Origin: SOKP01 sp048887165
Lineage (GTDB): Archaea; Asgardarchaeota; Lokiarchaeia; Sigyniarchaeales; SOKP01
Assembly: GCA_048887165.1 (NCBI GenBank)
Contig: JBHLJZ010000009.1
Coordinates: forward strand, 1 to 64,000
Length of the DNA: 64,000 nucleotides
Direction of reading: 5' to 3'
Shown: positions 52,709 through 62,275 of the stretch, piece by piece
How positions within the stretch are numbered: position 1 is the first letter of the stretch
How the letters are laid out: each line of letters begins with the position of its first letter
Made by a program: the position numbers and the translations under genes
The notes under the pieces: generated by a model
Told to the model about the DNA's origin: nothing
What the model saw: the letters and a program-made list of their open reading frames with translations, nothing else
Databases searched by the model: none

Positions 52709-54553
52709 TTATGATCTTTTTTCTCGAAATATCCAAGCAAGTAATAAGATTATACAAATTGGTATTAAAAAAGTGATTATATTTTGTGTTGAGATTCGTG
52801 TATTTCCACATATATTTCCGTAATAGAAGTTAGGTTCACTGTTATCATCTTGAATATAACAAAATTCATTATTGAATAAGATATTCTGTATTATAGAATT
52901 ATGAATAGACCCATGAGAAAGTTGAATACCATTTAGATTATTGAAAATATTATTATTTTTAATTAAGATATATTTAGAGAAAGCCAATTGTACCCCATCA
53001 AAATTATTTCCTTTAACATCATTATAGCAAACAGAACTATTTTCAACAGAGTTTAAAAAAACTCCTCTCACACCATTACTTATTATACTGTTATGTAAAA
53101 TTGAAGCATTTTCACATCTTCTTATTGTGATGCCATTATAAATATTATTGCTTAGCGTATTATTGATAAGATATATTTTATCAGATAGATCTATATTAAT
53201 TCCATCATTGATATTGTAATTCATTTGATTATTAACAAGCATTATTTTTGATCCATACCTTATAACTATACCACTAATTTCATTTTTATTAGAAATGCAT
53301 TCTTTAATTTCAATATCTTTACATTGCCATAAAAAGATACCATATTGACAGCTTGAGGCGCTGATAAACGAAACGGTATTGTTCGAGCAGCGTTCTAAAT
53401 AGATTCCAACGGAAGATTGAGACACGCAGAATTTAGAAATTATTGAATGATTACAATTAATTAAAATTATTTGTCCTGCGTTTGAAAAATTTTCTGAATT
53501 TAGAAAGTTAACATTTTTATAATAATATAATGGCTTATTATTAACAACGTTAGTTATATCTATGAATTGCGTATATAATCCAAAATAATCAAGAAGGATT
53601 CCACAATTATTCATTTGATTTCCTGTAAAGTTATTTTTATCCCCATTTACGATGATCCCCCATTTACAATTATTTATTTTATTGCCTATCAGTTGATTGG
53701 AGTCTGTTACATCTAAATTAATACCATACTCACCGTTGTTAACGCGATTATTTATAATTGAATTATTGTATGAAAGCCTTAAGAACATTCCTTCGTGAAT
53801 TTGATTCAAATTAACAATAGAATTATTTCTTATTATGTTGTAAGTTAAATCGTATCCAAAAAATGCGATATATCTATCCCAAGCAGGATGTATATAATAT
53901 TTATCATTATTTTCAATAATATTTCCAGTGATATTGCAAAATGACCCAAATCTTGAATATAGTCCAAAATAAGTACAATCTATAATAATGTTTGATATAA
54001 ATCCAATATATTGTGAATTAATAGAATAAAATCCATAAGGATTATCTTTTAAATAATTTGAGAAAATATTTAGATGTGAACAATTGTTTAAAATTATAGC
54101 TTGATAATATAAATTAATACTATTATTATATATCATTCCATTTGATACATTCTTTAGAACAATACCATGGAACATATGCCCAATAATACCAGTTAAATTA
54201 CAATATCTTATTTTAAAATAATCGTTACTATTTTCAATTGTAATAAAAGCTCCTTCAAATTGATTTATTATTCTTATATATTCAATGATAAAAGGATCAA
54301 GAATTGTACCTGAGCCTTTACACCAGTCATAGGATGAATTAGTTTCTGTCCAATTATTATTTATATGAATTTTATATGAAATTATATTTTCACTTGAATA
54401 GCTTGGAACTTCTTTATATCTTAAATCATCTACTTTCGCTGTATTATTTTGGTTTAAATCGATTAAATTTGCCTGATAAATATTCAATGGAATAAGGATT
54501 ATAAAATTTAGAGTTAAAAAAGTAAAAATTAATATCGTTTTGTTTATCTTCAT
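52709..54553 (-). CDS. Secreted, membrane-anchored parallel beta-helix protein (NosD-like)
   Basis: A 614-residue surface protein. It begins with a short basic stretch and a hydrophobic signal (about 5-27). It ends with a transmembrane segment IITFLIPICIILLLAWIF and a basic tail, so it is anchored at the C-terminus with the body outside. The body (about 95-575) is a run of right-handed beta-helix rungs of about 22-24 residues, each with an Asn-rich turn (SNxxxxN, NNxxxN), as in NosD and carbohydrate-binding proteins. Many N-X-S/T sequons make it a likely AglB substrate. It may bind or cut polysaccharide, but no catalytic residues could be assigned. Confidence 0.8.
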   Translation of the reverse strand: MKINKTILIFTFLTLNFIILIPLNIYQANLIDLNQNNTAKVDDLRYKEVPSYSSENIISYKIHINNNWTETNSSYDWCKGSGTILDPFIIEYIRIINQFEGAFITIENSNDYFKIRYCNLTGIIGHMFHGIVLKNVSNGMIYNNSINLYYQAIILNNCSHLNIFSNYLKDNPYGFYSINSQYIGFISNIIIDCTYFGLYSRFGSFCNITGNIIENNDKYYIHPAWDRYIAFFGYDLTYNIIRNNSIVNLNQIHEGMFLRLSYNNSIINNRVNNGEYGINLDVTDSNQLIGNKINNCKWGIIVNGDKNNFTGNQMNNCGILLDYFGLYTQFIDITNVVNNKPLYYYKNVNFLNSENFSNAGQIILINCNHSIISKFCVSQSSVGIYLERCSNNTVSFISASSCQYGIFLWQCKDIEIKECISNKNEISGIVIRYGSKIMLVNNQMNYNINDGINIDLSDKIYLINNTLSNNIYNGITIRRCENASILHNSIISNGVRGVFLNSVENSSVCYNDVKGNNFDGVQLAFSKYILIKNNNIFNNLNGIQLSHGSIHNSIIQNILFNNEFCYIQDDNSEPNFYYGNICGNTRISTQNIITFLIPICIILLLAWIFREKRS

Positions 54554-54675
54554 TTAAATTCTTTATTTAAACTTAATTAAATTAAATTGAGTTAAATCAA
54601 TTTATTTAATTTACTCTATTTCTGACAAAAATTTAGTATAGTATTAATTTTTTTTTAGTCCAAATAAGAATAGTT

Positions 54676-54882
54676 TTAGGAAAGAACTTCTAATATCTTA
54701 GTTAAAATACGGGCTTTACCCCCAGTTGATTGTAATAAAGTCTTTCCACACACTAAACATTCAACATCGGTTGCAGCACAGCCAAAAACTATTTGTTGAT
54801 TGCCACAGTTCAAACATTTTACTCTTAAAAATCTGCTTTTTGGTTGTGGAATTAACTCGCTTAACTTTTTCGCTTTTGTCAT
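54676..54882 (-). CDS. rps27e: Ribosomal protein S27e
   Basis: Small-subunit protein eS27 with a C4 zinc ribbon: VKCLNCGNQQIVFG and VECLVCGKTLL, followed by TGGKARI. The chosen ATG at 54882 gives 68 residues, with an AGTGAT element eight bases upstream. A GTG at 54894 would add four residues. It starts just after the L44e stop, the usual archaeal order L44e-S27e. Confidence 0.94.
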   Translation of the reverse strand: MTKAKKLSELIPQPKSRFLRVKCLNCGNQQIVFGCAATDVECLVCGKTLLQSTGGKARILTKILEVLS

Positions 54883-54896
54883 AAATAATATCACTT

Positions 54897-55178
54897 CTAT
54901 ACTTCCTGTAATTCTAATCTTTTTACTCTATATGATTTAGCATACTGCTTTTTTCCACATTCAGAACATTCAAGCAGGGGTGTCGTTTTTTTGTTTAATT
55001 TAGCGTTCTTATGAAAGATCTCTTTGGGAAAGCTTCCATAGCCTTTTTTCTTTCTTTCCACTCTCCTACGACCCTGATTTAGCATTCTTTCTTTTCCCTT
55101 CTTATAAAGAGCCACATTATGTTTTGTATGTGATCTACATTTTGGGCAATATCTATTTATAGTTCTGGGATACTTCAA
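54897..55178 (-). CDS. rpl44e: Ribosomal protein L44e
   Basis: Large-subunit protein eL42/L44e, near the exit site. The 93 residues begin with KYPRTINRYCPKCRSHTKH and end with a second zinc pair CSECGKK, giving the four Cys ligands. The middle is basic (GRRRVERKKKGYGSFP). The start is TTG at 55178; an ATG 14 bases upstream is out of frame, so TTG is preferred. It precedes S27e. Confidence 0.94.
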   Translation of the reverse strand: MKYPRTINRYCPKCRSHTKHNVALYKKGKERMLNQGRRRVERKKKGYGSFPKEIFHKNAKLNKKTTPLLECSECGKKQYAKSYRVKRLELQEV

Positions 55179-55336
55179 TTTCTCTGTACCATGAGCTTCT
55201 AGATTATATTTATTAATTATTTATAAATTTTAAACTTTATTAGTACTATTTAATTTCTGTAATAGATAAGTTCCATTTAATAAAAAATAATTTAAATTTT
55301 ACTTACATACTTTTAATAAAACTTATATTAAGAATT

Positions 55337-56260
55337 ATGACATTTAAAGACAAATTTAAGGAAGGCATCATAACTGCTAAAGACTTTTCACGAGAAGATA
55401 TAGAATATATTTTGAAGAAAGCAAAAGAGATGATAAAGAATAAGAGATATTCAGATCTCCTTAAAAATAAAATATTAGCGACTCTTTTTTTTGAACCTTC
55501 CACAAGAACTCGTTTAAGTTTCGAATCAGCAATGTATAGACTTGGTGGTAACGTAATAGGTTTCCATTCGGGTGATGTCTCTTCAATTAAGAAAGGCGAG
55601 AGTATCGCAGATACGATTAGGACTGTAGAAAATTATAGTGATGGAATAGTGATTAGACATAATCTAGAAGGCGCAGCAACTTTAGCAGCTAAATTTTCCA
55701 AGGTACCGATAATAAATGCTGGATCGGGAAGTGGTGAACATCCCACTCAAGCTCTCTTAGACATATTAACCATAACAGAAGAAGGTGGAAGTTTAGATGG
55801 TATCAATATTGGAATTATGGGGGATCTAAAATATGGACGAACAGTTCACTCTCTCGCAATATTATTATCAAATTATGATCCTAATATCTATTTCATTAGC
55901 CCAAAGGAATTAATGTTAAGAAATAGAGATAAAGAATTTTTACTGCATAGAAATGTAAAATATAAAGAAATAACTCAATATCGAACCGTAATTAAGATTT
56001 TAGACATTCTTTATGTTACAAGAATTCAAAAGGAGCGATTTGCTGATGTTGAGGAATATGATAGAGTGAAAGGATCTTACATTTTTACAAAGGAAGATTT
56101 AAAAGACACTAAAGAGAATTTTAGAATAATGCATCCTCTACCAAGAGTAACTGAAATTTCTCCTGAAATTGATAACTCGCCAAAATCAATTTACTTTAAA
56201 CAAACTTATTATGGAATCCCTATGAGAATGGCGATCTTAGCTGAATTATTAGCTGATTAA
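55337..56260 (+). CDS. pyrB: Aspartate carbamoyltransferase catalytic subunit
   Basis: PyrB condenses carbamoyl phosphate with aspartate in pyrimidine synthesis. The 307-residue protein shows the carbamoyl-phosphate motif FFEPSTRTRLSFESAM, the HPTQALLDIL motif, GDLKYGRTVHS and MHPLPRVTEI. The fold and length are normal. The regulatory subunit pyrI, which usually follows in archaea, is not next to it; the next gene, convergent, is the ATP-cone regulator. Whether allosteric control exists here is open. Confidence 0.96.
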   Translation: MTFKDKFKEGIITAKDFSREDIEYILKKAKEMIKNKRYSDLLKNKILATLFFEPSTRTRLSFESAMYRLGGNVIGFHSGDVSSIKKGESIADTIRTVENYSDGIVIRHNLEGAATLAAKFSKVPIINAGSGSGEHPTQALLDILTITEEGGSLDGINIGIMGDLKYGRTVHSLAILLSNYDPNIYFISPKELMLRNRDKEFLLHRNVKYKEITQYRTVIKILDILYVTRIQKERFADVEEYDRVKGSYIFTKEDLKDTKENFRIMHPLPRVTEISPEIDNSPKSIYFKQTYYGIPMRMAILAELLAD

Positions 56261-56278
56261 ACTTTACATCAATATAAC

Positions 56279-58264
56279 TTAATTTTGTTCTTTAAAAGAG
56301 AATGCTCTCAATTCTGATTTAATTAAGAGCTTTATTATAGAATTTAATTTTATCATGTCTGAATTTAAAATACAATTAAATACAATGCCTCCATCAAGAA
56401 TATTCTGAAATCTTTTAAATAATCTAACTTTCTTTTCTACTGATAGATTTGCGTCATTTCTTACAATTTCCATGCAATACTTTGTAGGATCTTTTGATAA
56501 ATTGGTATTATTAAAATAAATTGAATCAGACAAATAGCTATCTTTATGTGGTTGGCAAAATACAAATTTTTCTTGTTCATTTTCATTTTTTTCGTTAATA
56601 GAATCCTTTAATAAAGTTAAAATTTCCAGACCAAAAGTTTCACTTGATTCAATTCTATCTAGCTCAATTCCACAATGATATTTTATCGCTTGATTTAAAC
56701 CAAAAAAACTTATTGCTTTCATAGAAGTATTAGTCCATTCACTATTTTCTTTATTAAAAAATTCGGAAACCAGAAAATTCCAATCATATATTGATTTTAA
56801 TTTTTTACGTGTTAGTTTTTTTTTAATTTCAAAAAGTTTGAATACAGATTTTAACTTTTCAAGTAGAAGATCATAAAAAAGAGTATCATTCTGTTTTGAT
56901 TGGAGAGCAATTGCATGTAAATTAATTAAAATCTTATCTAAAATTATTTGATTATTATGAGAACCATCTTTTTCATGCAATACAGGGTTAATAATCGTTG
57001 AATTTAAGAGAAATGAATTATTATTCCTATAAAATACTAGATCATCGAATAATGAATAAAATTCAATTTCATTCTGAAAAACCTCATTCTTCAAAAATGA
57101 ATAGTCAAATAATAGAGATGGATTTTTCAGATTTTTATATAACTTATCATTAGAGTTAAAAAAGTTTAAAAATTGCTTGTTATTCTCAACTTTGAAAGAT
57201 TTTGGGTTATTAATTTCGTTATATGTAAATTCTAAAGTTAAATGAGACTTATCATCATAATAACGGTTATTAAGACTGAATATCTGTGGTATTAAGACTC
57301 TCTCAATAGGAGATTTATTATTAATAATTTGAAAAAGTGAAAGAAAATCTCCATTAAAATTCCCTAATAAGATATCCTCGGAGAAGTATGGATTAAATCT
57401 GCTTAAAATTTCAAAAAATTTAAGGATTATATCATTTAAATCTAGAACGTTATCAATTTTATTCACATTGAGTGAATACGTTTTTGAAATGAAATCTAAT
57501 ATTGAACTACAACTAAGATAAAAACCCAAAGGTCTTAAACTCCAATAATTTAAATTTAGCAATGCTATCTCTCCGGATAAATATAAATCAGCTAAATCTT
57601 TAGGTAATAAGTTTAGTAATAAAAACTGTTCTGATGCATCAGATCCCAATTTATTTAGAAACAATTCTGGGTTTAAGTTTGAATTTTCGAAATTTTTTAA
57701 GGCTTCATAAGGCGGAGTCCCTAAACGGGTTAATTTGTGTCTAATTTCTTCTAATCCATTTTCTAATAAAATTCCATTAATATATTCTCTCATTAAAGGA
57801 GCTGTAAGATATTCTATATTCGTTTTCGAAAGTCTTTCTTCTACTTCATTGGCAATTTGTTTTGCGAGAAATCTCTCTACTTGCCCTTCCTTAATTAGAT
57901 ACTCTTCTATTTTTTTTACATTAAAAGGCTCTTTTGAGTATTTTGAAGTTCTAATCATTATTGTCCTATTTTGATCGTTAAGAATCTTTTCGATTGATAA
58001 TATATTTTTTAAGACTTGTTTTCCTAGAAAATTAAGAATATATCCATCTTCCGAAGAATCGATGTAATTGCTATTTTTTAAAGCTTTAAGATGGAAAGAA
58101 AAATTTATTGAACCAGGATAATTACCTAATACTTCTTTTTGCAATGCTGAAAAAGATAGTGGTCTACGAACATTATTTAATTTCTTTAAAATATCTATTC
58201 TAACTCTTTGACCAAGTATTTTAAGATGTTTTTCTAAATTGTCTATATTTATGTCGGCATCCAC
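56279..58264 (-). CDS. Winged-helix/ATP-cone/truncated NrdD-like protein
   Basis: A 661-residue three-part protein. Residues about 10-85 form an ArsR-like winged helix (VRIDILKKLNNVRRPLSFSA, then INFSFHLKALKNSNYI). About 102-190 is an ATP-cone, with the pattern SKEPFNVKKIEEYLIKE and TAPLMREYINGILLENG. From about 200 it follows class III ribonucleotide reductase NrdD: LLPKDLADLYLSGEIALLNL, with C252 near the usual first cysteine, later FGLEILTLL, and finally DGGIVFNCI. The reductase then continues with a zinc site and a glycyl radical in other proteins; here the chain ends about 37 residues after DGG, with no RVxGY. It should therefore not be a working reductase. The build suggests a dNTP/ATP-sensing transcription regulator. 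It converges on pyrB. Confidence 0.8.
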   Translation of the reverse strand: MDADINIDNLEKHLKILGQRVRIDILKKLNNVRRPLSFSALQKEVLGNYPGSINFSFHLKALKNSNYIDSSEDGYILNFLGKQVLKNILSIEKILNDQNRTIMIRTSKYSKEPFNVKKIEEYLIKEGQVERFLAKQIANEVEERLSKTNIEYLTAPLMREYINGILLENGLEEIRHKLTRLGTPPYEALKNFENSNLNPELFLNKLGSDASEQFLLLNLLPKDLADLYLSGEIALLNLNYWSLRPLGFYLSCSSILDFISKTYSLNVNKIDNVLDLNDIILKFFEILSRFNPYFSEDILLGNFNGDFLSLFQIINNKSPIERVLIPQIFSLNNRYYDDKSHLTLEFTYNEINNPKSFKVENNKQFLNFFNSNDKLYKNLKNPSLLFDYSFLKNEVFQNEIEFYSLFDDLVFYRNNNSFLLNSTIINPVLHEKDGSHNNQIILDKILINLHAIALQSKQNDTLFYDLLLEKLKSVFKLFEIKKKLTRKKLKSIYDWNFLVSEFFNKENSEWTNTSMKAISFFGLNQAIKYHCGIELDRIESSETFGLEILTLLKDSINEKNENEQEKFVFCQPHKDSYLSDSIYFNNTNLSKDPTKYCMEIVRNDANLSVEKKVRLFKRFQNILDGGIVFNCILNSDMIKLNSIIKLLIKSELRAFSFKEQN

Positions 58265-58428
58265 TTTTCTTATAAGAATTTATCTTCTTGCTAAAAAATG
58301 CTTAACTAAATTATGATTTTATCGGTATATAAAAATTTGGGAATTTTGCGTATCAAATATTAATGCTGATAATATCTAGGTGATATTAAATTATAAATAG
58401 AAAAAATTTGGTAAATTTCTCTATGAAC

Positions 58429-58641
58429 TTATAATTTTACTCCACAATTCTGACAAAAATAAGCATAATCTGTATGAATCTCTTTACAATTATTACATAT
58501 TAACACATTCTTAATACTTTGAATGTTGTTATTGATTTCTTCTATAATTTCCTTAATAGCTTCTTTATAGTATTCCTTTGGATTTTTATTTCGAAAATCC
58601 TCAGTTTCAACCAACCAGTTTCTTTTTTTAAGTGCTTTCAT
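58429..58641 (-). CDS. Small zinc-ribbon protein
   Basis: About 70 residues from ATG 58641 (a TTG at 58656 would add five). The first 50 residues are a charged helix (EYYKEAIKEIIEEINNN). The tail is a zinc ribbon: CNNCKEIH and CQNCGVKL, two CxxC pairs 15 residues apart, ending in the typical CGxxL. Such proteins often bind nucleic acid or a protein partner. The function here is unknown. It lies between the NrdD-like gene and uS7, with gaps of 160-240 bases on each side. Confidence 0.6.
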   Translation of the reverse strand: MKALKKRNWLVETEDFRNKNPKEYYKEAIKEIIEEINNNIQSIKNVLICNNCKEIHTDYAYFCQNCGVKL

Positions 58642-58884
58642 TAAAGTTTTCCTCAATTAATATGAAATTTAATTATAATTAATCCCCAATTGATAAACTA
58701 CTAATTTATTATTTAAATGAAACTGGTAAATCAATGAACTATAAGATACTCAAAGAATAATATATATTAATATAATCATCCATTTTTTGAAATAATTAGA
58801 AATTTACTAATATTTTCAAGAAAAGAATAAAATTTTTGATAATAATAACTAACAAATAATAGAATTTAATAATCAAGTATTGTA

Positions 58885-59502
58885 CTATCGTGCTGAAACG
58901 GCAATTCTTTCAATTTCATCTTTTCTTTTGACCGCTCTTGACTCTTGACTATTTTTTGCGGCCATTATTAATTCTTGTGCTAAATTAGATTCAAAGATTC
59001 TTTCGCTAGAATGTGACCTTGCACCTATTGCTTGAACCAAATACTTAATTGCCAAATCAACTCTTCTCTGAGGGGATATGTCTACTGCTGAAGCATAGCT
59101 AATTCCGCCCATTGCTATCTTGGTAGTTTCTTCCCTTGGTGCGGCATTGCAAATCGCGTCTACTAAAACTTGGATGGGATTTTCACCCGTATTTAATTCT
59201 ACTAGTTTAAAAGCTGCTTTTAAACTTTTAATCAACTTACTTTTTTTTCCGGAACTATAAGAACTTTTATGACCTTTAATTTTCGAGCTAATAAATCCAG
59301 GAGCCAGAAGTCTATTAGTAAATCTTTCGATTATCGAAACTCGTGAAGTTTTCCAAAATCTTCTATGTTCATGTCTTCCTGCTGAATGTGGAACTATTAT
59401 TGGTCGTAGGTTAATATATCTTTCTAAAGTCCAATCACTAACCTCTACACCATCGAAAGGCCACTCATTGAATAGTTTAACATCTTTTTTAGTTTTACTC
59501 AT
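58885..59502 (-). CDS. rps7: Ribosomal protein uS7
   Basis: uS7 starts assembly of the small-subunit head. The protein has the conserved KLIKSLKAAFKLVELNTGENP, PREETTKIAMGG and the C-terminal SHSSERIFESNLAQELIMAA. ATG 59502 is chosen, with AAGGTAA about eight bases upstream, over TTG 59508. It follows uS12 directly and ends the operon; the EF-1A gene often found next is elsewhere at 44028. Confidence 0.96.
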   Translation of the reverse strand: MSKTKKDVKLFNEWPFDGVEVSDWTLERYINLRPIIVPHSAGRHEHRRFWKTSRVSIIERFTNRLLAPGFISSKIKGHKSSYSSGKKSKLIKSLKAAFKLVELNTGENPIQVLVDAICNAAPREETTKIAMGGISYASAVDISPQRRVDLAIKYLVQAIGARSHSSERIFESNLAQELIMAAKNSQESRAVKRKDEIERIAVSAR

Positions 59503-59516
59503 ATCCAATTACCTTT

Positions 59517-59951
59517 TTAACGCATTGGTTTTTCCTTCTTTCCAGCGATAAGTGCATCTAGTGAAACTCCATTCACTTTAACCACTTTCCATCTTACGCC
59601 GGGGAGATCGCCAATACTTCTGCCTTTCGCGCCTCCAATTCCTTCTACAAGAACTCTATCATGTTCTTCTATAAAATTAAGGGCGCCGTCTCCTGGTAAA
59701 AAAGCTGTAACACCCTTTCCATTTTTTTTAAGTTGAACACGTACACATTTTCGGATTGCGGAGTTTGGCTGCTTGCTTTCTCTTCCAACTTTTTGCAGAA
59801 CAATCCCGAGAGCTTGAGGCGCTCCCTCAAGAGGATCAACTTTCTGCTTGAGTTTGAGCTTTTTCCTTTTATATTTAGTTTTACTCCATCGAAAACGTCG
59901 TCGATTTTTTCTTAATTGACGAGCTGCATAGAGTCCTTTTGGTTTTCCCAT
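59517..59951 (-). CDS. rps12: Ribosomal protein uS12
   Basis: uS12 is at the decoding centre. The 144 residues have PNSAIRKCVRVQLKKNGKG, the streptomycin-site region PGDGALNFIEEHD, and GRSIGDLPGVRWKVVKVNGV. The N-terminus is very basic. It is in the order NusA-S12-S7, as in other archaea. Confidence 0.97.
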   Translation of the reverse strand: MGKPKGLYAARQLRKNRRRFRWSKTKYKRKKLKLKQKVDPLEGAPQALGIVLQKVGRESKQPNSAIRKCVRVQLKKNGKGVTAFLPGDGALNFIEEHDRVLVEGIGGAKGRSIGDLPGVRWKVVKVNGVSLDALIAGKKEKPMR

Positions 59952-60036
59952 GATGATATTTTCGAATTTAATTTATTATAATAGGTAAAGTATTATTCCT
60001 TTAAACTTAAAATTTATGAAATTAAGATTTAAAGAT

Positions 60037-60510
60037 TTAGTTTTTTGTATTTATTATAACGTTATCAATCTCAAAATGACGTATAACAAGTTCTTTTATC
60101 TTTCTAATCATTGAGCCCTCTTTACCAATGGCTTTTCCACGATCTTGCGGTCGAACCGAAATAATTACTGTTTTCTTTTCATTTTTACTTTCTTTAATTT
60201 CAATATTTTGAACTCTGATTGAATTTTTTGCAGTATTAAGAATATACTGAATAAACTGTTCAAGATTATCAGACCATGGTATAATATCTATCTTCTTTTG
60301 TAATTTAGCCATCAGATCTTTTACATGTTCTCCCGCTTTACCTATGGCTTTTCCAACATCTTCTTTTTTCACTAAGAAAATAATAATTTCTGCATTATTT
60401 TCTGGCGATTCGAAAATTAGACAATCTTTAATAATAGCTCCAGAAATATTATTAAATAGAGAAATTAGTTCCATTGATTGTCTATCAATTCTAATATTTT
60501 TCCTTAACAT
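60037..60510 (-). CDS. nusA: NusA-like KH-domain transcription factor
   Basis: Archaeal NusA is a short form with only KH domains, without the S1 domain of bacterial NusA. The 157 residues contain two KH motifs: KKEDVGKAIGKAGEHVKDLM and RPQDRGKAIGKEGSMIRKIK, each with its GxxG loop (GKAG, GKEG). It lies between L30e and S12, its normal place in the rpo operon, and probably binds RNA during transcription or ribosome assembly. Confidence 0.95.
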   Translation of the reverse strand: MLRKNIRIDRQSMELISLFNNISGAIIKDCLIFESPENNAEIIIFLVKKEDVGKAIGKAGEHVKDLMAKLQKKIDIIPWSDNLEQFIQYILNTAKNSIRVQNIEIKESKNEKKTVIISVRPQDRGKAIGKEGSMIRKIKELVIRHFEIDNVIINTKN

Positions 60511-60532
60511 CTTATATGTTTTCTCTTCAAAT

Positions 60533-60907
60533 TTAATTGCTCTTTGTTTTTAATGATAACAAATCAGAATCACCGAAATCATTTATACCAACTATTGATA
60601 CCATATAAGGCTTTCCCATAGCTAAACCTAAATCCCATGAGGATCCTAAATACTTATAAATAAATATAGGATTTTCTGATAAGGAATTATAATAACGCAA
60701 TTGGTGCTCTAACTCAGCTGGACAGTTATTACTAATAATGAGCATTTTAAAAGAATTCTGTCTTAGCTGTCTTAGAACTTGACTTTTACCATAAACCAGT
60801 TTCCCTGTTTTATAGGCGACTCTGATGTTAGAATTAACATCAAATTCCTTTACTTTTTTTCTAGATAAATCAATAGATTCACTTATCTTCTTGTTTTTCC
60901 TTGCCAT
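60533..60907 (-). CDS. rpl30e: Ribosomal protein L30e
   Basis: A 124-residue member of the L7Ae/L30e/S12e RNA-binding fold. KLVYGKSQVLRQLRQNSFKMLIISNNCP is broken by eye into GKSQVLRQLRQ and KMLIISNNCP, the conserved kink-turn binding region. LGSSWDLGLAMGKP follows. The N-terminus is extended by about 25 charged residues compared with short L30e. It sits between RpoA2 and NusA as usual. Confidence 0.93.
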   Translation of the reverse strand: MARKNKKISESIDLSRKKVKEFDVNSNIRVAYKTGKLVYGKSQVLRQLRQNSFKMLIISNNCPAELEHQLRYYNSLSENPIFIYKYLGSSWDLGLAMGKPYMVSIVGINDFGDSDLLSLKTKSN

Positions 60908-61050
60908 CGTTTTAATAAATAATATCTATTTTAAAATTTGATAATAAAGTAATAAAAAGTAATACATAATAATTTAAATTTTTAATGTAGATTCTGCTTT
61001 TTCTTTGTTTTGATTATTCGAAAATTTGCGATTATATGTCTAAATATTTA

Positions 61051-62247
61051 TTATTTTTTCGATTTCTTTAGTATCTCTAAATTTGCATCCAAATCGAACA
61101 TGATGTTCACTCTTCCTGTCCCAATAGGGGTTACTTGCCCTATTATAACATTCTCAGGGATTCCAAGTAACCTTTCTTCTTCCCCGTATAAACCAGCGTC
61201 TAATAATTGATTAACTGTTACTTCAAAGGCAGCTCTTGCAAATACACTTGATTTAGAACCTGAAATTCCATGCCTACCGATTGATTGGATTGTTCCCCCT
61301 ACACACATCAAATCAGATAAGATTAATAAATGTCTTAGATCAACATCTAACCCTTGTTGTTCTAAAACTTTCTGAGATTCTTTAATTATCATATTTCGTG
61401 CAGCTTCGATCCCATAGAGTTTTTCTATTTCATGAATATGATTTGAAACTGTTCTTGTTGTATCAACACCTTCGATCTGTACTACACCTTGCATGTTTGT
61501 ACCTTCAGTCTTAATTACCCATTCCTTATTATCATCTGATGGTGTTAATAAGCCCCTTTTAATACCTCTAATCCCTTTTACAACTTTCTTAAGGATCTTT
61601 TCCCTTAATTTTTGAAGGTTTTGGAGATCTTCAATTCCAGGGTCAATTATAATAGAGTTACCTTCACGTTTTATTGTACCCTTTTTTTTATACCGTTTTA
61701 ATACCTCCGGTATTTTTTCAAGATCTATACCTTTCTTTTCACAAATTTCAGGGATCACATTTATGATAATATTCCAATTAACAAAATCTAAATCTACATC
61801 ATGAGTTATTTGTTCGATACGAATTTGTTCAATTCGATTATGAACTTTAAGCGCCTTATCTTCAGTTTCACGATAACCTTCTTCTAATAAAATAGTCATT
61901 TGAGGTGTAGATGGAAAACGACGAGCGTCTACTATCTCGATTAAACGTGGTAAACCTTGAGTAACTGAAAATTCTTCAACTCCTGCATAATGAAATGTTC
62001 GTAATGTCATTTGAGTTCCAGGTTCTCCTATCGACTGAGCAGCTACGGTACCTACCGGTTCGCTTGTTTCTACAATAGCATTGCTAAAATTAATATATAT
62101 TTTATTTAACAAATAATCTAATTGTTCTTCTTCTAGTTCCTCATCCTTTATTCGCTCTCGAATTTTGTCAATCAAATCATCTGGAACTCCATCTGATTTC
62201 AATTCATCCAACTTTTTTTCCAACATTTGTTTTGTTATTTTTACCAT
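61051..62247 (-). CDS. rpoA2: RNA polymerase subunit A''
   Basis: The A'' subunit is the C-terminal part of the largest RNA polymerase subunit, split in archaea. The 398 residues hold the bridge-helix-following region and jaw. PVGTVAAQSIGEPGTQMTLRTFHYAGVEE is present, split here as SEPVGTVAAQSIGEPGTQM then LRTFHYAG, which is the trigger-loop region. GGTIQSIGRHGISGSKSSV lies near the C-terminus. It starts 28 bases after A' ends. Confidence 0.97.
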   Translation of the reverse strand: MVKITKQMLEKKLDELKSDGVPDDLIDKIRERIKDEELEEEQLDYLLNKIYINFSNAIVETSEPVGTVAAQSIGEPGTQMTLRTFHYAGVEEFSVTQGLPRLIEIVDARRFPSTPQMTILLEEGYRETEDKALKVHNRIEQIRIEQITHDVDLDFVNWNIIINVIPEICEKKGIDLEKIPEVLKRYKKKGTIKREGNSIIIDPGIEDLQNLQKLREKILKKVVKGIRGIKRGLLTPSDDNKEWVIKTEGTNMQGVVQIEGVDTTRTVSNHIHEIEKLYGIEAARNMIIKESQKVLEQQGLDVDLRHLLILSDLMCVGGTIQSIGRHGISGSKSSVFARAAFEVTVNQLLDAGLYGEEERLLGIPENVIIGQVTPIGTGRVNIMFDLDANLEILKKSKK

Positions 62248-62275
62248 TTAATTCAACCTGCTTATTGGTTCTTAT

